Source: Sphingobacterium sp. BN32
Lineage (GTDB): Bacteria; Bacteroidota; Bacteroidia; Sphingobacteriales; Sphingobacteriaceae
Assembly: GCF_030503615.1 (NCBI RefSeq)
Contig: NZ_CP129963.1
Coordinates: forward strand, 558,001 to 622,000
Reading direction: 5' to 3'
DNA: 64,000 nucleotides
Of this stretch, positions 1-8,100 are shown one piece after another. Each line of letters starts with the position of its first letter. Positions within the stretch are counted from its first letter, which is position 1. The notes below the pieces were generated by a model. It made no database searches and was not told the origin of the DNA. It worked only from the letters and a program-made list of their open reading frames with translations. Made by a program: the position numbers and the translations under genes.

Positions 1-1
1 T

Positions 2-1120
2 TTTACCCAAGCGGTCAACTCGGTTTGGAAGTTCTTTACTTTTACTGAAAGTAAACCTTTCATTGATTTTATGGGTAGGCTAGGGGTGTTGTTCTTGCTG
101 TTTTATTTGGGCTTGGAGTTTTCAGTTGGCCGATTGATCAAGTCTGGGAAGTCCATTGTGGCTGGCGGGAGCTTTTATGTGGCTTTAAACTTTGTGTCCG
201 GCCTTTTAGTCGGCTGGATGATGGACTTGCCTTTCAAGGAGACCATGGTACTCTGCGGTATTATGACTAGTTCTTCCACAGCAATTGTCGCGAAGGTGTT
301 AACCGATCTGAAGCGTACTGCCAATCCGGAAACAGAGGTAATCATGGGGATGATCATGTTCGATGATCTTTTCATAGCGATGCATATCTCTTTCCTATCC
401 GGTTTAATCCTGACAGGAAGCAGTTCGTTTTGGGCTGTAGCCGGTACCTCACTATTAGCACTAGGTTTTATACTGACTTTCCTCATTCTCGGGAGAAAAC
501 TGATTCCATTTATTGATAAGATACTACAGGAGAAATCTTCTGAATTGTTCATTCTGATCATCTTCAGCTTGCTATTCACGATTGCGGGTTTTTCGGAAAC
601 TATCCATGTCGCTGAAGCCATTGGGGCACTAATGGCGGGGTTGGTATTTGCGGATTCCAAGTATTTGAAGAAGATTGAGGGGATGGTATTGCCATTTAAA
701 GATTTCTTTGGTGCCATGTTCTTCTTTAGCTTTGGGCTTTCTATTGATATGTATTCTTTAGGTGGTGCGGTCGGCTGGGCAGCATTTGCGGCTTTGATCA
801 CCATTATCGGCAATGTCGCATCGGGTTATTTTGCAACTCGGTTCTCCAATTTGAAGCCTAAGAACTCGGTCGATATCGGATTTACTTTATCGGCGCGTGG
901 TGAGTTTTCCATCATTATGGCAAACATCGGTAAGGCAGGTAAGCTATTGCCGGTGATACAATCCTTCGTGGTGGTCTATGTGTTGATCTTATCAATCGTT
1001 TCGCCGCTTCTAACGAAGGAATCCAGAAATATATGGAATAAGCTGTCGGGACAAAAAGAAGCTCCTAAGCGGGCTAAGAAAAAGCTTAGCGACTTAGAAG
1101 CTGCTGTGCAGGAATCGTAG
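2..1120 (+). CDS. Kef-type cation:proton antiporter, 5' end outside window
   Basis: This is the C-terminal part of a monovalent cation/proton antiporter of the CPA2 (Kef) type, an inner-membrane exchanger. The reading frame is open back to the first base, so the first ATG seen (71) is probably internal and the true start lies outside the window. The visible protein is almost wholly hydrophobic with about ten membrane segments. It carries Kef-like stretches such as TSSSTAIVAK and AEAIGALMAGLVFADS, then SARGEFSII near the end. The tail is short and basic (KRAKKK), and no TrkA-N/RCK domain follows before the stop, so regulation by a fused nucleotide-binding domain is not seen. It converges on era with 38 bases between them. 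Family is clear; the ion is not. Confidence 0.85.
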   Translation, partial: FTQAVNSVWKFFTFTESKPFIDFMGRLGVLFLLFYLGLEFSVGRLIKSGKSIVAGGSFYVALNFVSGLLVGWMMDLPFKETMVLCGIMTSSSTAIVAKVLTDLKRTANPETEVIMGMIMFDDLFIAMHISFLSGLILTGSSSFWAVAGTSLLALGFILTFLILGRKLIPFIDKILQEKSSELFILIIFSLLFTIAGFSETIHVAEAIGALMAGLVFADSKYLKKIEGMVLPFKDFFGAMFFFSFGLSIDMYSLGGAVGWAAFAALITIIGNVASGYFATRFSNLKPKNSVDIGFTLSARGEFSIIMANIGKAGKLLPVIQSFVVVYVLILSIVSPLLTKESRNIWNKLSGQKEAPKRAKKKLSDLEAAVQES

Positions 1121-1158
1121 GTTTCCTGTTTATCTTAATTTCGCGTTTCGCGAATGTC

Positions 1159-2037
1159 TTAATCGTCGTATCCGAAACGTTTCAGGTAGTTTTTCTTGCT
1201 TCGCCAATCCGGCAATACTTTGACGAACATTTCTAAGAATACTTTTCCTCCGATAAATTCTTCAATATCCTGGCGAGCGTAGGTTCCTACCTTTTTAATC
1301 ATCGCACCGGCTTTACCGATAATGATGTTCTTTTGAGAGTCACGCTCTACAATAATTTCTGCAGCAATGCGCGTAATCTTTGGCTCTTCTTTAAAAGAAG
1401 TGATGATTACTTCGGTACTGTATGGAATCTCTTTGTCGTATAATTTGAATACTTTTTCACGAATAATCTCTGAAACAAAGAAACGCATAGATTTATCGGT
1501 CAATTCATCTTTTTCGTAGTAGGCCGCATGCTCCGGTAATTTTTCTTTGATGTATGCCATAACAGACTCAACGTTGTAGCCTAATAAAGCAGAGATCGGG
1601 AAGATAACATCGGGATTGATTTTCTCTTTCCAGAATTCAATCTTCGCTTTAACTTCTTCTTCGCTGGATTTATCAACCTTGTTGATGACCACTGCAACGG
1701 GTGAGTTGGTATTACGAAGTTTTTCTAAAACGTCGTTTTCATCGTATTTTTCGTTGATGTCTGTAACAAATAAAAGAATGTCGGCGTCGATAATGGATCC
1801 CATTACGAAATTCATCATCGATTCTTGTAAGGAATAGTTCGGTTTGATCACTCCGGGGGTGTCTGAAAAGACAATTTGATGGTTTTCATCGTTGACAATT
1901 CCGATAATTCGGTGTCTGGTAGTTTGTGCCTTCGGCGTGATAATTGACATCTTTTCTCCCACTAACGCGTTCATTAGGGTAGATTTACCCGCGTTAGGTT
2001 TCCCTATTATACTTACGAATCCAGCTTTATGCGACAT
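1159..2037 (-). CDS. era: GTPase Era
   Basis: Era is a GTPase that binds the 3' end of 16S rRNA during 30S subunit assembly. The 292-residue protein has the P-loop GKPNAGKST at residues 12-20, DTPG at 59-62 and NKVD at 119-122. A C-terminal KH domain contains the loop IIIGKAGAMIKK, which binds RNA. The frame stays open 54 bases further upstream, but that extension is a lysine-rich, phenylalanine-rich stretch unlike the family. The ATG at 2037 (MSHKAGFVSIIG) gives the usual N-terminus. Length matches the family. It is transcribed away from the two tRNA genes and converges on the antiporter gene. Confidence 0.96.
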   Translation of the reverse strand: MSHKAGFVSIIGKPNAGKSTLMNALVGEKMSIITPKAQTTRHRIIGIVNDENHQIVFSDTPGVIKPNYSLQESMMNFVMGSIIDADILLFVTDINEKYDENDVLEKLRNTNSPVAVVINKVDKSSEEEVKAKIEFWKEKINPDVIFPISALLGYNVESVMAYIKEKLPEHAAYYEKDELTDKSMRFFVSEIIREKVFKLYDKEIPYSTEVIITSFKEEPKITRIAAEIIVERDSQKNIIIGKAGAMIKKVGTYARQDIEEFIGGKVFLEMFVKVLPDWRSKKNYLKRFGYDD

Positions 2038-2150
2038 TATTTTCTTTTTTATTTGTTTTACAAAGAAACAAATAATATCTTTGTGCTCCAATTCGGAGAT
2101 AATATAATCTGCATCTACGACGCAACGAGGTCAGATTTCATAAAATATAT

Positions 2151-2223
<73 letters not shown>

Positions 2224-2229
2224 CTAAAT

Positions 2230-2252
2230 GGATTAAGCGCGAGGCTTAATCC
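2230..2252 (+). other. Hairpin between the two tRNA genes
   Basis: An 8-bp perfect stem (GGATTAAG/CTTAATCC) with a 7-nt loop separates the tandem tRNA genes. No T-run follows, so it is unlikely to terminate transcription; it could help processing of a dicistronic precursor. That role is inference. Confidence 0.5.
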
Positions 2253-2272
2253 AAAGACATTCAAAAATATAT

Positions 2273-2345
<73 letters not shown>

Positions 2346-2351
2346 CTATTT

Positions 2352-2385
2352 AAGGTTTCAATCGAAAGATTGGAACCTTTTTTTA
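2352..2385 (+). terminator. Rho-independent terminator after the tRNA pair
   Basis: A 12-bp stem (AAGGTTTCAATC with GATTGGAACCTT, one G-T pair) has a GAAA tetraloop and is followed by a run of T. Confidence 0.9.
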
Positions 2386-2587
2386 TTAGATATTAGATGT
2401 GAGATATAAAATATTAGAGTATAGCGCCGCATAGGTGCCTTTTTTGTATAGTTGTTTTAGTTTTTATTGGCGACTAAGTTTTTGAAGTAGGAAAGGAAGG
2501 GGGGTGTCTTGAACCAAGAAAGGAAGGATGCAAGGATGAGCAGGATGTTTCGTCATGGGTCCTAAGACTAAGTACTGACTATTATTT
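2385..2587 (+). repeat. Dispersed repeat A, copy 1
   Basis: The element starts with TTAGATATTAGA-like units, then a hairpin GCGCCGCATAGGTGCC plus T-run at about 2423-2446. After that come TTATTGGCGACTA and purine-rich GGAAAGGAAGG / GCAAGGATGAGCAGGAT units, and a tail of CTAAGTACTGACTATTA type. The same parts in the same order occur, inverted, at 3571-3730 and, direct, at 29401-29563. It fills most of the gene-free stretch between the tRNA terminator and the ADP-ribosyltransferase-like gene. Confidence 0.75.
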
Positions 2588-2602
2588 CTTTCGTCGTTCA
2601 AG

Positions 2603-2682
2603 AAAACCTTTCATGTTTCCATTTAAACAGCAACTAGGAGTAGGTTCTTATTAGGTTTTGGAAACAGACACTTTCAGGAAAA
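2603..2682 (-). repeat. Dispersed repeat B, copy 1 (diverged)
   Basis: This roughly 80-nt element matches 38696-38773 and 52027-52101. Shared segments on the plus strand are CTTTCATGTTTCCATT near the left end, GGTTCTTATTAGG-type sequence in the middle and GGAAACAGACACTTTCA at the right end. The inner part is more diverged than in the other two. As in those copies it lies just downstream of a minus-strand gene, here the putative toxin ending at 2721. Confidence 0.6.
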
Positions 2683-2720
2683 ACAGTTGTCACAATGCTT
2701 GTGGTACCACTGAGATGAAC

Positions 2721-3326
2721 TTACAACTCGTAATAATCCGTATTTACTTTTCTAGGATAGAAATACCCCTTTATGCAATTTGGATTCCTGATACATAGCT
2801 GGATATGGTCTTTCTCACGAAATCCCGCGTTAGGGTACAACTCAGCGCCTTCCCAGAAAACACCTCGCACGCTATCAAACTCCCTTAACAACTCTTCTCT
2901 CCGCACTTGATGTATCGTTTGTATTACTGCGCAATCCAATTTGCGAACCATTAGTTCATTCAGTTTTCCAATAGCAATATTTTTAGGGAGTTTGTCCGTT
3001 GTAGCTTTTAAAAGCTCAAAACCTGCTTTTAAGATTTTAAGGTTTTCATAATCCAGTAGGTCCAAGCAATTGCCTAGATGAATAATAGCCCCTATTACAC
3101 ACGGATCTTTAATAGGATGTTTCGCTTGCCTAGGATTTGCCTTTAAGTTCTCAGCATACTCAAGTGCTCGCGAAGGACTGTTTTCCCAAAAATACATGCC
3201 ATTTCCGAGCCAGTCATATTCATTTTTGCTATTTTTGAGTGTTAATTTTTGGTTTATTATCTTTTCAGCAATAGACCGGTCACATCCGTGAAAACCATAT
3301 ACTATTCCTGTTCCTGCGGAATACAT
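2721..3326 (-). CDS. PARP-like ADP-ribosyltransferase, putative toxin
   Basis: I know no named family member, but the 201-residue protein has the layout of the catalytic core of PARP-type (H-Y-E) ADP-ribosyltransferases. FHGCD carries His13, GNGMYFWENSPSRALEYA (41-58) matches the NAD-binding GKGIYF...S..A motif with Tyr45, and an I-x-LGNCLDL strand (82-90) resembles the region after it. A late strand HIQLCIRNPNCI (174-185) sits where the third catalytic residue lies; Glu171 or Gln176 are candidates, so whether it transfers ADP-ribose is uncertain. It has no signal peptide. It overlaps the small upstream gene by 25 bases, which looks like a toxin-antitoxin arrangement. The pair is boxed in by inverted copies of repeat A. 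The fold assignment is inference from motifs. Confidence 0.65.
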   Translation of the reverse strand: MYSAGTGIVYGFHGCDRSIAEKIINQKLTLKNSKNEYDWLGNGMYFWENSPSRALEYAENLKANPRQAKHPIKDPCVIGAIIHLGNCLDLLDYENLKILKAGFELLKATTDKLPKNIAIGKLNELMVRKLDCAVIQTIHQVRREELLREFDSVRGVFWEGAELYPNAGFREKDHIQLCIRNPNCIKGYFYPRKVNTDYYEL

Positions 3327-3496
3327 AGACTTTTATAATTTTTATCCAGATTTCCGTTCTTATCAATAATTCCCACTTTAGTCAAAAAAATCTTCGAAGA
3401 CTCCTCGGTTTTTGATACCTTCTTCTTATACTTTTTTAGAATCGCAACAAAAGAATTTGTATCAATTTCTTTCCTATTCACTTTATTGTTCTTCAT
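3302..3496 (-). CDS. Small protein, putative partner (antitoxin) of the ADP-ribosyltransferase
   Basis: This 64-residue basic protein starts with MKNNKVNRKE and has a helical middle (FVAILKKYKKKVSK). It ends with a block of the form SSKIFLTKVGIIDKNGNL followed by NYKSL. Small proteins with a comparable S-x-E...FL...GI...G-x-L...Y pattern are often the first gene of two-gene modules in Bacteroidota; that is recalled knowledge, not a search result. The stop codon lies 25 bases inside the downstream gene, so the two are translationally linked. Function as antitoxin is inferred only from size, order and overlap. Confidence 0.6.
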   Translation of the reverse strand: MKNNKVNRKEIDTNSFVAILKKYKKKVSKTEESSKIFLTKVGIIDKNGNLDKNYKSLCIPQEQE

Positions 3497-3570
3497 GATC
3501 TAAAATATTATACAACAAATATATGAAAATATCGATTTAAAGCCTAATATTTAGCGTGTTACAGATTTAA

Positions 3571-3730
3571 CCCACCTTCCTTTCCAGCCGATCCTGCCAA
3601 TCCTTGCATCCTTCCTTTCCTGGTTCAAAGACTAAACGCCAATAAAAAAAGCAACTATACAAAAAAGGCGCCTAAGCGGCGCCATACTCTAATATCTAAT
3701 TCTAATATCTAATCTAACCTCTAATATCTA
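3571..3730 (-). repeat. Dispersed repeat A, copy 2 (inverted), with gltD terminator
   Basis: Read on the minus strand, the gltD stop is followed by TTAGATATTAGA units, a perfect GGCGCC...GGCGCC hairpin with T-run (3661-3683), TTTATTGGCG, then GGAAAGGAAGGATGCAAGG and GGCAGGATCGG. It is the inverted partner of copy 1, about 1 kb away. The last codons of gltD (Asp-Ile-Arg-Gly-stop) are written in the repeat's own TAGATATTAGAG units. Confidence 0.75.
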
Positions 3731-5162
3731 GTTCCGATTTCCCCATCAAAAACTCATCTACTTTTCGGGCGCATTCGCGGCCTTCGGAGATTGCCCATAC
3801 CACTAGGGACTGTCCTCTACGCATATCGCCGGCGGTGAATACGTTGCTGAGGTTTGTTTTATATTCTGCTTCGCTGGCAAGAACATTGCCTCTAGGGTCA
3901 AGATCGACGCCTAGTTGTTGTAATAAGCCTTCGTGTTGTGGGTTCAGGAATCCCATGGCTAATGTTACAAGTTCGCAGGGGATTTCACGTTCAGAGCCTT
4001 CCACTTCGGCAAATTTCGTAGGACGTCCATTCTCGTCAGTTTCCCAGCTTAAGTCTACCACTTTTGCGGCACGGAGGTTTCCATTTTCATCGCCTAAGAA
4101 CTCTTTGGTGCTGATACTCCAATGTCTTTGACAGCCTTCCTCGTGCGAGGTTGTAGTTTTTAATAGCATCGGGTAAGTCGGCCATGGCATGGCGTCAGTT
4201 CGCGACTGTGGCGGCGTTGGCATTAGTTCAAACTGTGTTACGGATACTGCGCCATGTCGGTTGGAAGTTCCCACACAGTCGGAGCCCGTATCTCCACCTC
4301 CAATAACCAGTACGTTTTTGCCTGCCGCGTGAATCTCTTCCACTTCAATAGGCGAGTTGCCGACTCTTTTGTTCTGTTGCTTTAAGAAGTCCATTGCATA
4401 ATGTACTCCCTTCAGTTCGCGACCAGGAATCTTCAGGTCGCGAGGTATAGTAGACCCTCCAGCAAGAACAATAGCATCATATGCTTTTAGCTCCTGTGCC
4501 GGCACATTGTTGCCAACTTCGGCATTGGTTCTGAATTCTATACCCGACTGCTCCATGATTTCGATTCGGCGATCAATGACCGACTTGTCTAGCTTGAAAT
4601 CAGGGATGCCGTATCGTAATAATCCGCCCACCTTGTCATCACGTTCATACACGACTACATCATGTCCCGCTTTGTTGAGCTGCGCCGCTGCGGCCAAACC
4701 TGATGGTCCTGATCCAACTACGGCTACGCGTTTTCCGGTTTTTAAGTAGCTCTTATTCGGTTGTACATAGCCTTTCTTATAGGCGATTTCGATGATATGT
4801 TTCTCGATTTCCTCAATGGCAACCGGCGATTTGTTGATCCCTAGTACACATGCTGACTCGCAGGGAGCAGGGCATATACGGCCGGTAAACTCCGGGAAGT
4901 TGTTGGTGGAGGAAAGAATTTGATAGGCTTCCTCCCATTTACCATCATAAACAGCATCGTTGAATTCCGGAATTACATTTCCTAGTGGACATCCTGAATG
5001 GCAGAATGGTATTCCACAATTCATACAGCGCGCTGCCTGATTATTTAATTGTTCATCCGTGTAAGACTGGACGAACTCTTGATAATTCTGTTTTCTGCTT
5101 TCCACAGCATCTTTCTGAGGAAGCGTTCTTTCATATTCTAAAAATCCTGTTGCTTTTCCCAT
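3714..5162 (-). CDS. gltD: Glutamate synthase (NADPH) small subunit
   Basis: GltD (482 residues) passes electrons from NADPH via FAD and Fe-S centres to the large subunit, which makes glutamate from glutamine and 2-oxoglutarate. The N-terminus has the cysteine clusters CMNCGIPFCHSGCPLG (about 47-62) and CPAPCESACVLG (about 97-108). A first dinucleotide-binding motif VVGSGPSGLAAA lies near 148, a second VIGGGDTGSDC near 285, and the C-terminal FAD segment has TAGDMRRGQSLVVWA. The start MGKATGFLEYERTLP is the usual one. It lies 18 bases after gltB in the same operon, and a GGCGCC hairpin within repeat A ends the transcript. The C-terminal four residues come from the repeat. Confidence 0.97.
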   Translation of the reverse strand: MGKATGFLEYERTLPQKDAVESRKQNYQEFVQSYTDEQLNNQAARCMNCGIPFCHSGCPLGNVIPEFNDAVYDGKWEEAYQILSSTNNFPEFTGRICPAPCESACVLGINKSPVAIEEIEKHIIEIAYKKGYVQPNKSYLKTGKRVAVVGSGPSGLAAAAQLNKAGHDVVVYERDDKVGGLLRYGIPDFKLDKSVIDRRIEIMEQSGIEFRTNAEVGNNVPAQELKAYDAIVLAGGSTIPRDLKIPGRELKGVHYAMDFLKQQNKRVGNSPIEVEEIHAAGKNVLVIGGGDTGSDCVGTSNRHGAVSVTQFELMPTPPQSRTDAMPWPTYPMLLKTTTSHEEGCQRHWSISTKEFLGDENGNLRAAKVVDLSWETDENGRPTKFAEVEGSEREIPCELVTLAMGFLNPQHEGLLQQLGVDLDPRGNVLASEAEYKTNLSNVFTAGDMRRGQSLVVWAISEGRECARKVDEFLMGKSELDIRG

Positions 5163-5180
5163 GATAATTTTCCTCCTTGA

Positions 5181-8100
5181 TTATGCTATTACTAACTTTA
5201 CTTGAATAACTTGTTTATACTCTCTTGGGAATACCTTGATGAACTTGCTCTTTTCCGATGCCCAGTTCGTAAGGATGGTATTCGCTCTTTCGCTCTTCGT
5301 TAGTAATATATGTTTCTTCAGCAGGTTGATGATTTCCGTTTCATCTTCTGCTTCCAATGGATCAAGGTCGACCATTTCTTTATTGCAATTTTCGCGGAAA
5401 TTGCCATTTAAGTCGTATACCCATGCGATACCACCGCTCATTCCGGCAGCGAAATTTCTACCTGTTTCGCCAAGGATAAGCGCTCTTCCACCTGTCATAT
5501 ACTCACAGCCATGGTCTCCGATACCCTCTACGACCGCTGTTGCTCCGGAGTTTCGAACAGCGAAGCGCTCACCTGCACGACCATTAATAAATAGGTGTCC
5601 CGAGGTTGCTCCATAGAGCGCGACATTACCAATGATGATGTTCTCATCAGGTACTAAATTGCTTTCAGCAGCAGGGTAAATTGCCAATTGCGCACCAGAT
5701 AAACCTTTGCCGACGTAATCATTCGCTTCGCCCTCCAACTCAAAGGAGATTCCTTTGGTGTTGAATGCGCCGAAAGATTGACCAGCGGATCCTTTAAATT
5801 TAAAGTTGATGCTGTTGTCAGGCAGACCTTCCGACCCATATATTTTTGAAATCTCATTGGATAGCAGAGTACCAATGGTTCTATCCGTATTCTTCACATG
5901 GAAGGTTCCGAACACCGGTGTTTTGCTTTCCAACGCGGGTTTTGCTTGGGTAAGTAATCCCCAGTCTAATATCATGCTCATGCCGTGGTCCTGTTCTTCT
6001 GTATTGTAAAGGGTTTGTCCACTAGCGTTTGCCGCCACATGTAGGATTCCAGAGAAATCAATTTTGGAGGCTTTCCAATGTGGTAGATCTTCTCTTTTCT
6101 TTAAGAATTGCGCTCTACCGACCATTTCATTGATGGTTCGGAATCCTAACTGCGCCATAATTTCGCGCATCTCTTCGGCAAGGAATCTAAATAAGTTCAC
6201 CACATCTTCCGGTTTTCCGGAGAACAGTTTTCTCAATTCGGGATCTTGTGTTGCTACGCCTACAGGGCAGGTATTGAGGTGACACTTGCGCATCATAATA
6301 CATCCCCCCGCCACTAATGCTGCTGTTGCTACGCCCCATTCTTCAGCCCCTAAGAGCGTTGCGATAACTAAATCTCTACCGGTTTTCATTTGCCCGTCAG
6401 CCTGCAATACGACACGGCTACGGAGTTTATTTTGCACTAAGGTTTGATGTGCTTCAGCGAGTCCGAGTTCCCAAGGGAGGCCTGCATGCTTGATAGAGCT
6501 GATGGGGGAAGCACCAGTCCCCCCGTCATAACCAGCGATTAGGATTACGTCAGCATGCGCCTTTGCCACACCTGCGGCAATGGTACCAACGCCGGCCTTG
6601 GAAACCAGTTTTACGTTGATACGGGCGTCTCTATTAGCATTTTTCAAATCGAAAATTAGCTGTGCTAAATCTTCGATAGAATAAATATCGTGGTGCGGAG
6701 GTGGAGAAATTAAACCCACTCCTGGAGTGGAGTGCCTTACTTTTGCGATCCAATCATCCACTTTATGTCCTGGTAATTGTCCTCCTTCTCCTGGTTTAGC
6801 CCCCTGTGCCATTTTGATCTGTATTTCATCGGCCTGGGTCAGGTAGTTTGAGGTCACACCAAAGCGTGCCGAAGCCACCTGTTTAATGGCAGAACGCATG
6901 GAATCGCCATTTGGTAATTTCGCGTATCGGATCTCGTCTTCACCACCTTCTCCAGTGTTTGATTTACCGCCGATGCGGTTCATGGCGATAGCCAAGGTGC
7001 TGTGTGCCTCATGGGAGATGGAGCCGAAAGACATGGCACCGGTTGCAAATCTTTTCATGATATCGCTTGCCGGTTCTACCTGATCGATAGAAATTGGCGT
7101 GCGATGTTTGGCGAACTCCAACAGGCCACGAAGTGTGAACATATGCTCTTTTTGGTTGTTGATTAAGCTCGCGTATTTCTTATAGGTCTCAAAGCTATCT
7201 GTGCGACAGGCTTGTTGAAGTAAATGCACGGTTTGTGGGTTCCACAGGTGTCCTTCGCCACGACGTTTCCATTGGTATAAGCCACCCTCAGGAAGTAAAG
7301 TCGGCGTCACGCGGCTATGCTCAAATCCGCGCCAGTGTTTTGCAAGCGCTTCTTTGGCGATATCGTCTAGCGTCAATCCTCCAATGCGTGAAACAGCGCC
7401 GCAGAAGTACTTATCGACAACAGAAGAGTCAATACCCAACACTTCGAAGATTTGGGCGCCATGGTAGGATTGCAAGGTGGAGATACCCATCTTCGAGAAA
7501 ATCTTCAATAAACCATTGCAAACCGCTTTAACATAGTTTTTCTTTAGATCATCCCAGGTTAAATCGGTATCTAGTTGCCCTTGCTCGCGCATAGTACGGA
7601 TGCTAGCCAAGGCCATATAAGGGTTAATCGCCGTAGCGCCGAAAGCCAATAGACAAGCGAAATGGTGAACTTCCCACGCATCACCCGCTTCGACAACTAA
7701 TCCAACCGCACCGCGGTTTCCAGTTTTGATCAAATGGTGATGAACCGCAGACACAGCAAGTAGGGAAGGGATCGCGCAGTGCTGCGAGTCGATTGCTCGA
7801 TCCGACAGGATAATAACTTCGAATCCGTCCCTTACAGCATCGTCGGCATAGCGGCAAAGTCTTTCAAGACCGGCTTCTAAAGAACCTGACTTGCCATCGG
7901 CACGAAAATAACTTTGTATAGTTTTCGCTTGGAAAACCCCTGTATCAATGGAACGTAGTTTCTCGAGTTCGCTTGAAGTAAGTATAGGATGCTCTAAGGT
8001 TACACAGTGGCAGAATTTTTTATCCTCAATCAGTATGTTGCCCGCATTTCCAATAAAGGTCGCTAAGCTCATCACTAAACGCTCGCGAATAGGGTCGATT

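Noticed and set aside
175-813. A long open frame on the minus strand across the antiporter gene
   Set aside because: It is antisense to a gene with clear transporter motifs, and its product is low in helices and rich in Lys, Ser and Pro with no recognisable domain. It is a shadow of the real frame.
2700-2709. Perfect 10-base palindrome GTGGTACCAC after the ADP-ribosyltransferase-like gene
   Set aside because: Too short to mean more than chance or a weak terminator stem; no T-run follows on the minus strand.
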